Assembly: GCA_945788625.1 (NCBI GenBank)
Contig: CALZMQ010000009.1
Location: forward strand, 1-64,000
DNA length: 64,000 nt
DNA from: an uncultured Woeseiaceae bacterium
GTDB taxonomy: Bacteria > Pseudomonadota > Gammaproteobacteria > Steroidobacterales > Woeseiaceae
Reading direction: 5' to 3'
The translations under genes and the position numbers were made by a program. The notes under the pieces were generated by a model. That model saw only the letters and a list, made by a program, of their open reading frames with translations. It did no database searches and was not told the origin of the DNA. Positions 7,490 to 15,849 of this stretch are shown piece after piece. Numbering within the stretch: the first letter of the stretch is position 1; the number at the start of each line of letters is the position of its first letter.

Positions 7490-9097
7490 CTAGATCATTC
7501 GTTCAAATAGAAACAAGAACAACAGTGTCAGCGCGAAGAACACGAGCAACAGGTAGCTGATTTTGTCGACCTTGCCCGGAATGAGATACCAGCCGTCCTG
7601 TTTCTCAGCGAGTCCTTCGTCTCGAAACTTCTTCTGCTGCCCTCGTATCGAGAATTCCGACCATTCGGTCTGAGCGCCGTCGATCAGGCGACTGGCGAGC
7701 AGAGCCACAGCGATATTGACGGTACCGCCAAACAGGCAATACCAGGGCCAGGCAATGTCGGTCTGCGTCGCCAGATACCAGACCATCACGAATCCAACCA
7801 CAACACCGACCAGCAGTCCCTTCTCCGTGGTTTGCTTCGAAAAAAAGCCGAGACCGTACATACTGAGCTTGGCGCCCACGAAGTAGGAGCCGATCTTGCT
7901 GAGTGTTTGCAGCACCGACCCTTCCAGCGCTGAATACATGATCGCCGGAATAATGATCAGGACAGCCCAAAACACCGTGAACGCCCGAGAGACCTTCAGG
8001 TAGTGCTCGGGGGACTCACTCTTGCGGAAATACTTCTGGTAGAAGTCCACCGTCGAAATAGTCGCCAGAGAATTGAACGACGAATCGAGCGTCGACATCG
8101 AGGCGGCCACGATCGCCGCAGCGATGATGCCCATCAATCCCGGCAGACCGTAATTGGCCGCAAAATCCAGAATTATCGTGTTGCCATTATCGAATTCCTG
8201 CCCGCCATAGTAGCCGTAAAACAAAATGCCCAGCAGAAAGAACAGAAAATATATGAAGAACGCAACAAACCCCATCAAGAGGAACGATTTCTTCGCATCG
8301 CCAATGTTCTTCGCGGCGAGCGTCCGCTGCACCATCATCTGATTGGCGCCGTAAACGGTGATATGAAATAGGGACATCGCGATGACACCCGACCAGACGG
8401 TTGCCTCCAGGCTCAGGTCGAACGAGAAGTTGAGTGGGTTGGTCTTACCTGCGGCTTTAAGCTCGGCGAGCAACTGGCCGAATGGCACATCAATGCTGTC
8501 AATCAGCGCGAACAAGATGATGAATGCGCCGACGAATAGAACGCCCGCCTGAATCACGTCGGTCCATATGACCGCCGTGATACCGCCCATCATTGTATAA
8601 ACCAGCGCGATGACGGTTACGATGACGATCGCCGACGTGACGTCGATCCCCGTAATGAATTCGATGACGAGCGACGTTGCGTAGAGAATTGCCGCCGACG
8701 TCAACGCCTGCGAAACCAGGAATACGCTTGAAATAACCAGGCGCGAAGTGGGCCCGAATCGACTCTCCATGTAATCGTATATCGACGCCACGCCGCTGTT
8801 GAAGAAGAAAGGCAAAAACACCGTAATCACAACGAACACGACGATCGGGTAGTTCAGGTGGATCGCTATGACGGCGAGGCTCTCGGAATAGGACCAGGCC
8901 GGGCCGCCCAGAAATGACAGCGCGCTAACGTAGGTTGCAATGACGGAAATGCCGATGGCCCACCAGGGCGTCGTCCTTCGCCCCAGGTAAAAGTCTTCGG
9001 CGGTATCGACCTTCTTGCTGAGTATCCAGCCCAACAGCAGGTTCAACAGGACATAGGCGATCAGTATCGACCAGTTGAGCGTGCCAAAATCAGCCAT
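7490..9097 (-). CDS. Sodium:solute symporter (SSS family)
   Basis: The 535-residue protein is almost entirely hydrophobic, with about 13 membrane segments beginning at residue 10 (ILIAYVLLNLLLGWILS). Family signatures include DFYLGRRTTPWWAIGISVIA near the first loop and YTMMGGITAVIWTDVIQ in the middle. The start at 9097 is selected because GGGGGGA precedes it by six bases; an upstream in-frame start has no such site. The family imports sugars, polyols, organic acids or amino acids with Na+. Here it lies directly downstream of an exact copy of the island operator (9199-9214) and is followed by the exported hydrolase, so it probably imports the hydrolysed island substrate. Confidence 0.9.
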   Translation of the reverse strand: MADFGTLNWSILIAYVLLNLLLGWILSKKVDTAEDFYLGRRTTPWWAIGISVIATYVSALSFLGGPAWSYSESLAVIAIHLNYPIVVFVVITVFLPFFFNSGVASIYDYMESRFGPTSRLVISSVFLVSQALTSAAILYATSLVIEFITGIDVTSAIVIVTVIALVYTMMGGITAVIWTDVIQAGVLFVGAFIILFALIDSIDVPFGQLLAELKAAGKTNPLNFSFDLSLEATVWSGVIAMSLFHITVYGANQMMVQRTLAAKNIGDAKKSFLLMGFVAFFIYFLFFLLGILFYGYYGGQEFDNGNTIILDFAANYGLPGLMGIIAAAIVAASMSTLDSSFNSLATISTVDFYQKYFRKSESPEHYLKVSRAFTVFWAVLIIIPAIMYSALEGSVLQTLSKIGSYFVGAKLSMYGLGFFSKQTTEKGLLVGVVVGFVMVWYLATQTDIAWPWYCLFGGTVNIAVALLASRLIDGAQTEWSEFSIRGQQKKFRDEGLAEKQDGWYLIPGKVDKISYLLLVFFALTLLFLFLFERMI

Positions 9098-9198
9098 ATT
9101 GATCCCCCCATTTTGCCGCCCGCGTAGCGTCGTTCCTGGCTGGCACACCGTGCCGGGGCGGCGGCCCGAACTGCACAGGCGCTAAGGTCTACAGCAAA

Positions 9199-9214
9199 TG
9201 TACTTCGAATGCAA
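9199..9214. promoter_or_regulatory. Island operator copy 1 (exact 16-bp site)
   Basis: TGTACTTCGAATGCAA, the exact complement of TTGCATTCGAAGTACA found at 15793 and 20019. It is an imperfect palindrome centred on TTCGAA. It lies about 100 bp upstream of the SSS transporter start, in the only gap between the SDR and transporter genes. Proposed binding site of the LacI-family protein encoded at 10112-11167. Confidence 0.75.
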
Positions 9215-9296
9215 ACCGTCGCATTTTGCGCCTGTCGGGCGACTGGCAAGCGCCCCGGACAGCAGATTCAGCGCACTGAGTTACCGAAAATTCTCA

Positions 9297-10031
9297 CTAT
9301 TGAGCCGTCCAGCCACCGTCGACCTTGAGGCTGTGGCCGGTCACACAGCTGGCGCCCGGCGACACGAGATAGAGCACGGCCGACACGACATCGTCGAGGC
9401 TGGCGAGCTTGTTCATCGGGATCATTCCGAACACGAAATCCCTGAATTCAGGGTCATCAAGCATCGGCCTGGTAAGTGGCGTTTCGACGAACGTGGGTGC
9501 CACGGAATTCACTCGAATCCCGTGCGGGGCGAGTTCGACCGCCATTGCCTTGGTCAATCCTTCGATAGCGTGCTTGGTCATGCAATACACCGTTCGTTTC
9601 GGCGAGCCGACATGACCCATTTGCGAGGACATGTTGACGATGGTGCCTCCGTTGCCGTGTGCGAGCATTGCCCGGGTCGCGGCCTGCGCAACTCGAAAGG
9701 CCGCACGAACATTCAGACCGATCACGAAATCGAGGGATTCCGTATCCACGTCGACAAAGGGCTGCGGACGGTTACCGCCAGCGTTGTTGACGAGAATACT
9801 CAGGCCCGCGATGGTCTGAACACGCTCGGTGAATGCGTCGTCGGTCACGTCGGCCGACCAGGTCTCGATGCGATCGCTCGCATGCGTCTGGAGCTCATCG
9901 AGATCGGTCTCGGTTCGTGCCACGGCGATAACGCGCGCACCGGCGTTCGCAAGGCCTTCGGCGCAGGCTCGCCCGATACCGCGGCCCGCACCCGTTACCA
10001 GGGCCGTTTGTCCGTCAAGCACTGCTGACAT
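9297..10031 (-). CDS. Short-chain dehydrogenase/reductase (SDR)
   Basis: The 244-residue protein has all classical SDR elements: cofactor motif TGAGRGIG (about residues 14-21), NNAGG, catalytic Ser in VNMSSQMG and the YxxxK pair in YCMTK, with the C-terminal DGGWTAQ ending. Arginine after the first beta strand region (VARTE) suggests NADP or NAD use cannot be settled. It should oxidise a hydroxyl of the island substrate to a ketone. The start at 10031 (MSAVLDGQ) is preferred over the longer frame, whose extra 27 residues run into the divergent promoter. It is divergent from the lacI-type gene with an 80-bp shared control region containing a degenerate operator. Confidence 0.9.
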   Translation of the reverse strand: MSAVLDGQTALVTGAGRGIGRACAEGLANAGARVIAVARTETDLDELQTHASDRIETWSADVTDDAFTERVQTIAGLSILVNNAGGNRPQPFVDVDTESLDFVIGLNVRAAFRVAQAATRAMLAHGNGGTIVNMSSQMGHVGSPKRTVYCMTKHAIEGLTKAMAVELAPHGIRVNSVAPTFVETPLTRPMLDDPEFRDFVFGMIPMNKLASLDDVVSAVLYLVSPGASCVTGHSLKVDGGWTAQ

Positions 10032-10044
10032 TGGGTTTCTCGGT

Positions 10045-10060
10045 TTGCATCCGCAGTCAA
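10045..10060. promoter_or_regulatory. Degenerate island operator in the SDR/lacI divergent region
   Basis: TTGCATCCGCAGTCAA keeps the left arm TTGCAT and the AGT of the right arm of the island site but loses the TTCGAA centre. It lies between the divergent SDR and LacI-type starts, where autoregulation would be expected. A similar degenerate form, TTGCATCCAAATCAAC, is at 16869-16884 just before the HisD-like gene. Both are weaker candidates than the other sites. Confidence 0.35.
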
Positions 10061-10111
10061 TACTGCCTAGCATCAAGGCTAAATGGAAGCCACGTACCTG
10101 AAGCAGCAGCA

Positions 10112-11167
10112 ATGAGAAAAACCGCCCAATCCGACAACACCAGCGACAGGACGGGCCGCCGCCGTGCTACCTCCTACGATGTGGCCGAGCTTGCCGGCGT
10201 ATCGCAATCGGCCGTGTCGCGAGTATTTCAGGACGGTGCCAGCGCTTCCAAGGCCATGCGCGACAGAGTCATGGTCGCGGCAAACAAGCTCGGCTACCGA
10301 CCCAACGCAATCGCCCGAGGACTGATAACGCAGCGCTCCAACATGGTTGCTGTCGTGATCTCCAAGCTGACCAACCTGTACTACCCGGAAGTGCTGGTGC
10401 AATTGACGCAACATTTTTCCGAGCAGGGCGTCCGTGTTCTGTTGTTCGCGCTGGAAAACGAAGGCGATACCCGCAAGGTGCTCGAGCAAATGCTGCAATT
10501 TCGTGTCGACGGAATCCTGACTGCGGCGATGTTCACTCCCGAACAGCTCGAGACTATTGAGAATGCAGGCATCCCGGTCGTGTTTTACAACCGGACCTTG
10601 AAAGACCAGTTGGTCAGCTCGGTGCGTTGCGACCAGGAAGAAGGCGAGCGCTGGCTCGTTGACGAACTGGTTGCCGCAGGGCACAGGACGTTTGGCATCG
10701 TGGAGGGGCCGCCCGACTCGGTGGTCGGTCTGGAGCGCAAAACGGGTGCGCTCAACGAGCTGAGTGCGCAGGGAATTACCGACATCACGAGTGTCAGTGG
10801 GGATTTCGGCTACGAGACGGGGCGAGCGTGCTTCGCGCAATTGATGAAAAAGCGCGGCAGTCCACCGGACGCCGTCATCGCAGCGAACGATGTAATGGCG
10901 ATTGGCTGCGTCGACGAGGCGCGCGAAGGCTTCGGTCTGCGAGCTCCCGAGGACATCTCTATTGTCGGCTTCGATGGCGTCGGTCCGGCACGTTACGCAG
11001 CCTACGATATAACGACGGTTCGCCAGCCCGTGCATCGCATGACCCAGTCGGCGGCATCAATGCTGATCGAAAGAATAGAAGACCCGGAGCTGTCACCGGA
11101 GAAGCGCTCCTTTTCCGGGAAGTTAATCCGGGGTGGCTCGGCACGACTAAAAGCCGAAGACGCGTAA
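10112..11167 (+). CDS. LacI/GalR-family transcriptional regulator
   Basis: The 351-residue protein has the N-terminal LacI helix-turn-helix and hinge: SYDVAELAGVSQSAVSRVF, then DRVMVAANKLGYRPNAIARG. This is followed by a periplasmic-binding-protein-like effector domain (about residues 75-340) ending with IVGFDGVGPARYAAYDITTV. Such proteins usually repress catabolic genes until a sugar, polyol or sugar acid binds. It is the first gene of a plus-strand operon with a hydrolase, a MetE-like gene and an HpcH-type aldolase (13-16 nt gaps). It is the only local regulator of the island and the obvious partner for the repeated 16-bp sites. ATG at 10112 is chosen; the longer frame lacks a family match. 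Confidence 0.93.
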   Translation: MRKTAQSDNTSDRTGRRRATSYDVAELAGVSQSAVSRVFQDGASASKAMRDRVMVAANKLGYRPNAIARGLITQRSNMVAVVISKLTNLYYPEVLVQLTQHFSEQGVRVLLFALENEGDTRKVLEQMLQFRVDGILTAAMFTPEQLETIENAGIPVVFYNRTLKDQLVSSVRCDQEEGERWLVDELVAAGHRTFGIVEGPPDSVVGLERKTGALNELSAQGITDITSVSGDFGYETGRACFAQLMKKRGSPPDAVIAANDVMAIGCVDEAREGFGLRAPEDISIVGFDGVGPARYAAYDITTVRQPVHRMTQSAASMLIERIEDPELSPEKRSFSGKLIRGGSARLKAEDA

Positions 11168-11179
11168 CGCGGCTTAAGG

Positions 11180-11875
11180 ATGCCGGCAAAACACATAGTC
11201 CTGCTGCCCGGCATGATGTGCGACGAGCGCCTCTGGTCACAACAGATTGCCGCGATGTCTGCACCAACTGAAGTTGCCGATTTGAGCAGGGCGGACAATT
11301 TTGCCGAGATGGCTGCCCAGGTCCTGGCGAAGGCACCGTCAGAATTCGCAATTGCAGGATTGTCCATGGGCGGAATAGCCGCTTTCGAGATCTGGCGGCA
11401 AGCCCCGGAGCGAGTTACGCACCTGGCGCTGCTCGACACGAATCCGAATCCCGATGCGCCAGACCGAAAAGCGATGCGTTTCGAGCAAATGGCGGAGGCG
11501 GCATCGGGCAAGCTTGAAAAATTAGTCATCGAATCGCTGAAGCCACTTTACCTCGCGGAACAGAATCGCGATGACGAGTCCATGCTGCAAACGATTCTCG
11601 ATATGGCCCTGGGTCTTGGGCCCGAGGTGTTCCGGCGACAGTCGCTCGCGGTACTCAATCGGGACGATAGCGTACCGACCTTGCCTACCATCACTTGCCC
11701 GACGACCGTAATCTGTGGTCGCGAGGATACGATCTGCACGCCGGAACTTCATGAACGGATGGCCGAGCAAATTCCCGGCGCAAAGCTCGTTGTTATCGAC
11801 AACTGCGGGCATATGTCATCGATGGAGCAACCGCACATAGTTACAACGGAGCTTTTGCGACTCTTTGCGCAATAA
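11180..11875 (+). CDS. Alpha/beta hydrolase
   Basis: The 231-residue cytoplasmic protein begins HIVLLPGMMCDERLW, the oxyanion-hole region, and carries the nucleophile elbow GLSMGG, an acidic residue in CGREDTICTPE and a histidine in NCGHMSSME. Size and motifs fit the MhpC/BioH-type hydrolases that cleave esters, lactones or C-C bonds of beta-diketones. It starts 12 nt after the regulator stop and is followed after 16 nt by the MetE-like gene, so it belongs to the regulator operon. No signal peptide, unlike the hydrolase at 6392-7480, so it acts on an imported intermediate. Confidence 0.88.
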   Translation: MPAKHIVLLPGMMCDERLWSQQIAAMSAPTEVADLSRADNFAEMAAQVLAKAPSEFAIAGLSMGGIAAFEIWRQAPERVTHLALLDTNPNPDAPDRKAMRFEQMAEAASGKLEKLVIESLKPLYLAEQNRDDESMLQTILDMALGLGPEVFRRQSLAVLNRDDSVPTLPTITCPTTVICGREDTICTPELHERMAEQIPGAKLVVIDNCGHMSSMEQPHIVTTELLRLFAQ

Positions 11876-11891
11876 CGATAAAGGTATAAGA

Positions 11892-13031
11892 ATGCAATCA
11901 GGTAGAGACCGGATCCTTACTACGCACGTTGGCAGCCTGCCGAGGTCCAAGGCTGTTACCGATGTGGTTTTCGCTCAGGAAAAAGGCGAACAGATCGCCG
12001 ACGCCGACACGGTAATTCGTGCGGCGGTCGACGATGTTGTCCAGGAGCAGGTGAAAGCCGGAATCGACCTCGTCAGCGACGGTGAAATGAGCAAGATCAG
12101 CTATGCGACCTACATCAAGGACCGCATATCCGGCTTTGACGGCGACAGTGAGCGCGAGCCGCCCAGCGATCTCGAGGAGTTTCCGGGATTTCTGGAGCGG
12201 CAGGCGAGTTCGGGCGGCACGCCTACCTACAGGCGACCCTGTTGTGTCGGCGATATCAACGTCAAGGACATGGGCCCGGTGCAGGTGGATATCGATAACC
12301 TGTCGGCGGCGATTGCTCACCACAAACCGATAGAGGGCTTTATGAACGCGGCGTCTCCGGGCGTCATCGCACTGTTTCAGCCGAACAAGCATTATTCGAC
12401 GCATGAGGCCTATCTCGCGGCGCTTGCAGATGCCATGGCTTACGAGTATCGCGCCATCGTGGAGGCGGGCATAGTGCTGCAACTGGACTCCCCCGACCTC
12501 GGCCTGGGTCGCCACATGATGTTCAAGCACAAGAGCGACGCAGACTATCAGTCACTCGCAGCGATGCACGTTGAGGCGCTCAATCATGCCCTGGCAGGCA
12601 TCCCGAAAGACAGGGTGCGCCTGCATGTCTGCTGGGGCAATTACGAGGGGCCGCATCACCACGACGCGCCGATGGACATGGTTTTACCGATTGCGCTGAA
12701 AGCCAATGTCGGTGCTCTGCTCTTCGAATCGTCCAATCCACGGCACGCACACGAATGGACGACGTTTGCGGAAGCCAGGCTGCCGGACGATCTGATTCTC
12801 GTACCGGGCGTCATCGACTCGACGACGAATTTTGTCGAGCATCCGAAGCTCGTTGCAGAACGTATCGAACGATTTGCGAACATCGTGGGCCGTGAGCGCG
12901 TCATCGCGGGCAGCGATTGTGGTTTCTCGACATTCGCAGGTTTCGGTGCCGTCGATCAGGACATCGTGTACGCGAAACTCGCGAGCATGGCCGAAGGTGC
13001 AGCGATCGCCAGCGACAGGCTGTGGGGATGA
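11892..13031 (+). CDS. MetE C-terminal-like (Meth_synt_2/UROD-superfamily) protein
   Basis: The 379-residue protein starts LTTHVGSLPRSKAV, typical of the cobalamin-independent methionine synthase C-terminal family in its stand-alone form. Likely zinc ligands are visible in RLHVCWGNYEG and GSDCGFSTFAG. Stand-alone members occur in many catabolic clusters and are thought to act on thiol, methyl or other small-molecule transfers rather than methionine synthesis; the N-terminal half of MetE needed for folate binding is absent. Start at 11892 (MQSGRDRI) follows AAAGGT. It overlaps nothing but lies 4 nt before the aldolase, so co-expression is likely. Its reaction here is unknown. Confidence 0.82.
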   Translation: MQSGRDRILTTHVGSLPRSKAVTDVVFAQEKGEQIADADTVIRAAVDDVVQEQVKAGIDLVSDGEMSKISYATYIKDRISGFDGDSEREPPSDLEEFPGFLERQASSGGTPTYRRPCCVGDINVKDMGPVQVDIDNLSAAIAHHKPIEGFMNAASPGVIALFQPNKHYSTHEAYLAALADAMAYEYRAIVEAGIVLQLDSPDLGLGRHMMFKHKSDADYQSLAAMHVEALNHALAGIPKDRVRLHVCWGNYEGPHHHDAPMDMVLPIALKANVGALLFESSNPRHAHEWTTFAEARLPDDLILVPGVIDSTTNFVEHPKLVAERIERFANIVGRERVIAGSDCGFSTFAGFGAVDQDIVYAKLASMAEGAAIASDRLWG

Positions 13032-13035
13032 TGTG

Positions 13036-13794
13036 ATGGGGCAGGCTATCAATACGTTTCGCAAACGGCTCGCCGACGGCGATGCATTAGTCGGTACTTT
13101 CCTCAAAACGCCCTCTGCCATAGTTGCCGAGGTGTTGAGCTACTCGGATCTCGACGTCTTTTGTATCGATACCGAGCACGCACCCTTCGGGCGACTGCAG
13201 ACCGACCAATGCATTGCCGCATTCCGCGCTGCGGACCGGCCCAGCCTGGTGCGCATCGCTGACGACTCCCCGACGGAAATACGGACCGCGCTGGACAGCG
13301 GCGCGACGGGCATCCTCGTTCCGCATGTCACCAGCGCGGAGCAGGCAGAAGCCATCGTCAAAGCAGCGCATTTCGGCGATGGCGGGCGGGGCTACGCCGG
13401 GTCGACCCGTGCAGCAGGCTATACCACCAGGTCCATGGCCGATCACCTTGCCGATAGCCGCGAGCGCACGACGGTTATCGTGCAGATCGAAGATGTTGCC
13501 GCTCTCGAGCACGTCGCGCAGATCGCGTCCGTCGATGGTGTAGACGCTATTTTTGTCGGCCGCGTCGACCTCGCCGTTGCCATGCAAAAGAAAGTCACGG
13601 ACAAGAACGTCATTGCAACCGTTCAGGACATTTGTGTCGCCGGTCGAAGCGCCGGCACGGCGGTCGGCATGTTCACCCCCGACCATAAAGAAATCCCCGA
13701 TTGGCGTGACGCCGGGGCCAGCCTGTTTCTGCTTGGCTCGGATCAGTCGATGATACTCGACGGCGCGAACGCGTTGGCTCAGGAAATTCGGTAG
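13036..13794 (+). CDS. HpcH/HpaI-family class II aldolase
   Basis: The 252-residue protein matches the HpcH/HpaI family: FCIDTEHAPFG near the N-terminus, the phosphate/carboxylate loop GATGILVPHVTSAEQA, the metal-binding glutamate in VIVQIEDV and DAIFVGRVDLAVAM. These enzymes cleave 4-hydroxy-2-oxoacids to pyruvate and an aldehyde using a divalent metal. The ATG at 13036 is chosen because GGGGATG lies directly upstream and because the longer frame has no homology-like sequence. It is the last gene of the regulator operon and ends in a 16-nt convergent overlap with the amidohydrolase. It probably performs the last carbon-carbon cleavage of the pathway. Confidence 0.9.
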   Translation: MGQAINTFRKRLADGDALVGTFLKTPSAIVAEVLSYSDLDVFCIDTEHAPFGRLQTDQCIAAFRAADRPSLVRIADDSPTEIRTALDSGATGILVPHVTSAEQAEAIVKAAHFGDGGRGYAGSTRAAGYTTRSMADHLADSRERTTVIVQIEDVAALEHVAQIASVDGVDAIFVGRVDLAVAMQKKVTDKNVIATVQDICVAGRSAGTAVGMFTPDHKEIPDWRDAGASLFLLGSDQSMILDGANALAQEIR

Positions 13795-14669
13795 AAATTT
13801 CGCGCTGTGTCACCGAACAGCAGTTGCTGTTCCCGCTGACCAAGACCCGCCGAGATCTGTTCATAGGCCTGCCAGATCCGACGGTAGCTCGCGTGCAGCT
13901 TGTCCACCGGAAAGTTCGAGCCGAACATGGCCCGGTCGGCACCGAAGATGTCTATGCAGGCCTCTACGATCGGACGAATCGACTCCAGTGTCCAATCATG
14001 ATCGAACATGCCGAGGCCTGAGATCTTGCAATACACATTCGGCAACGACGCAAGTAAACGCATACCGTTTTGCCAGGCACGAAAACCACCCTCGGTCTGG
14101 TCCCAGGGCGAACCGCAGTGACACAACGCGATATCGGTATCGGGCACTTCCGCCAGTGCCTCCGCAACGCGCGGCACCTGACGCGGCGTTAGCTGCAAAT
14201 CGAAAGAAAGTCCGAGTTCACCGAGTAGCGCAAGATGTTCTCGCCAGCTCGGGTCGTCGATCAACGCATCGCTGCCGGTGATCGCGTCCTCGGCATCGGA
14301 ACGGCCGACTATCTGGCGCACGCCTCTGAGACGCGAGAATTGAAGCTGCGCTCCCAGCTGCCTGGGCGCCTCGCCGGAGCTGAGGTCGCAATACGCAACG
14401 ATCGCGCTGGGCAGTCCCGTGTCCTCGCCCGCTTGCTGTAGCCAGGCTGTCTCCGCCAGTTCGTCGCCCGGCGCGACACCAACCTGCACATGTACCGATC
14501 CTGCCAGTTCATAATCGGCCGCGTCTTCACGAAGATCCGCAACCAGGTAGTTTTTCTGAATCGGCGTCGGGTCGCCGAAGAAACGCGTAACGCCCCGCGC
14601 CATCAGCCAGGGATAGTGACAGGCTTCGAGGTCCCAGAGGTGATGATGCGCGTCGACAATGCGGCGCAT
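13779..14669 (-). CDS. Amidohydrolase family 2 protein (lactonase-like, COG3618 type)
   Basis: The 296-residue TIM-barrel hydrolase begins IVDAHHHLWD, the metal-binding HxH of amidohydrolase family 2, and contains CHCGSPWD and MFGSNFPVDK, the latter with the catalytic-site aspartate of the family. Relatives include L-fucono/L-rhamnono-lactonases and 2-pyrone-4,6-dicarboxylate lactonase. A lactonase acting on an oxidised sugar or a pyrone is plausible here. Its ATG overlaps the TGA of the upstream SnoaL gene by one base, so the two are translationally coupled and transcribed from the promoter near 15706. Confidence 0.87.
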   Translation of the reverse strand: MRRIVDAHHHLWDLEACHYPWLMARGVTRFFGDPTPIQKNYLVADLREDAADYELAGSVHVQVGVAPGDELAETAWLQQAGEDTGLPSAIVAYCDLSSGEAPRQLGAQLQFSRLRGVRQIVGRSDAEDAITGSDALIDDPSWREHLALLGELGLSFDLQLTPRQVPRVAEALAEVPDTDIALCHCGSPWDQTEGGFRAWQNGMRLLASLPNVYCKISGLGMFDHDWTLESIRPIVEACIDIFGADRAMFGSNFPVDKLHASYRRIWQAYEQISAGLGQREQQLLFGDTARNFYRIS

Positions 14670-15658
14670 CAGTCGACCAGTGTCTGGCTCAGCACGGCCA
14701 GATCATCGAAGATCGTCATTTCAGCCGATATCCGGTCGTTGATGCAGCGCCAATGCGTGACGCCAAGGATGAACATCGGTTTACCGGTAGGCTGGACCCC
14801 GAGCACCTCGCCCTGATGTTCGCCGGTTGCCGTCCACCGGACCGCGATATCGATGCCGTTTTCGGCAAAGGGCTGACTCGAGACATGATCGACGCTGAAA
14901 TGCGCGTCACCCATGATGCGCCGCAGGTTCTGATAATAATCGTAGACTTCGCTGCGTCCCGAGTAATGCCGCAGCGGCGACCGGTGCAGAACGCTGTACG
15001 GCGCATGCGTCGTATCGAAAAGTTCCCGGTCGCCACGCCAGCAGCTCGTCAGGACACGCCACGCAAACGCTGTCGGATCTTCGCGGGGCGTTACCGGCCG
15101 ATCCACCAGTTCCGGCAACTGGATATTGCGCACCCGCGACGTCTCGGTTGCAAGCCAATTCGTGAGTTCGGGACTGCGGCGCTCTGCCATGTCCCGGGCC
15201 GCGCTCACAGGCTCCGCACCCAGCTGGGTTGCCAGCGTCATATTGTCGCGAACGAGCCATTCCCGGACGATCATGCCGTCCTCGATGACACAGTCGGCGA
15301 TATTGGTCATGCGAATGCGTACGCCTGTCGCCGGCCCGTAGATAGTCGGACCCTTGTTCGTTGCGAGGCTCAGCAGCCGATGCGATGAATAGTAGCCATC
15401 GTCTCTGCTGCCGGACCAGATCACGTTCTCCGCGAGCAGAAGTCGGTCCGGAAATCCTCTCAAGGTCTCTCGAGTGCCCTCGACGACGGCCGCAGCGCTA
15501 TGGGTAATTCCGTCAAGGCCCCAGACCACGCAATCGGCGGCGTAGTATTGATGAATCAGCTCGACGCCGCCTTCCTCCCAGATCTCGAAGGTAATGCCAA
15601 GGATGTAATCGACAATGTCATCGTCGGCGCCATACGCGCCCCGTAGTTGCGAATTCAT
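14669..15658 (-). CDS. Tandem SnoaL/NTF2-fold protein (A)
   Basis: The 329-residue protein contains two SnoaL-like alpha+beta barrel domains, roughly residues 10-150 and 185-325. The first has IHQYYAADCVVWGLDG and the second TGKPMFILGVTHWRCINDRI, both typical of the polyketide cyclase-like (ester cyclase) branch of the NTF2 superfamily. No signal peptide. Start at 15658 is preferred to a frame starting at 15721, because the longer form would overlap the operator at 15706. It is the first gene of a two-gene operon with the amidohydrolase. It is one of four SnoaL-type genes in this island; the substrate is unknown. Confidence 0.78.
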   Translation of the reverse strand: MNSQLRGAYGADDDIVDYILGITFEIWEEGGVELIHQYYAADCVVWGLDGITHSAAAVVEGTRETLRGFPDRLLLAENVIWSGSRDDGYYSSHRLLSLATNKGPTIYGPATGVRIRMTNIADCVIEDGMIVREWLVRDNMTLATQLGAEPVSAARDMAERRSPELTNWLATETSRVRNIQLPELVDRPVTPREDPTAFAWRVLTSCWRGDRELFDTTHAPYSVLHRSPLRHYSGRSEVYDYYQNLRRIMGDAHFSVDHVSSQPFAENGIDIAVRWTATGEHQGEVLGVQPTGKPMFILGVTHWRCINDRISAEMTIFDDLAVLSQTLVD

Positions 15659-15705
15659 GCGGTTAGTCGGTCTCCATTGCGAGCTGCCATTGATTCGGCG
15701 CAGAT

Positions 15706-15721
15706 TGTACTGCGAATGCAA
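15706..15721. promoter_or_regulatory. Island operator copy 2 (one mismatch), minus-strand side
   Basis: TGTACTGCGAATGCAA differs from the exact site by one base (TTCGAA to TGCGAA). It lies 47 bp upstream of the SnoaL A start and should serve the SnoaL-amidohydrolase operon. Together with the exact copy at 15793 it makes a two-site divergent promoter; the centres are 87 bp apart, about eight helical turns, which would allow looping by a tetrameric LacI-type repressor (inference). Confidence 0.65.
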
Positions 15722-15792
15722 TACAGATATCGAATAATCCGTCAGTCTACTCGAGTTCCGTCGCGAATGGCTTGGATTCTCTTGTATTCGAT

Positions 15793-15808
15793 TTGCATTC
15801 GAAGTACA
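15793..15808. promoter_or_regulatory. Island operator copy 3 (exact 16-bp site), plus-strand side
   Basis: TTGCATTCGAAGTACA, 41 bp before the bicupin start. ATTCG recurs three times at 11-bp spacing (15786, 15797, 15808) through this site. A possible promoter, TTGTAT (15783-15788) and TACATT (15805-15810) with a 16-bp spacer, overlaps it, which fits repression by blocking RNA polymerase. Confidence 0.75.
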
Positions 15809-15849
15809 TTCGCCTGCACTATTTTGGACCGATTACCGGTAGGATTTCT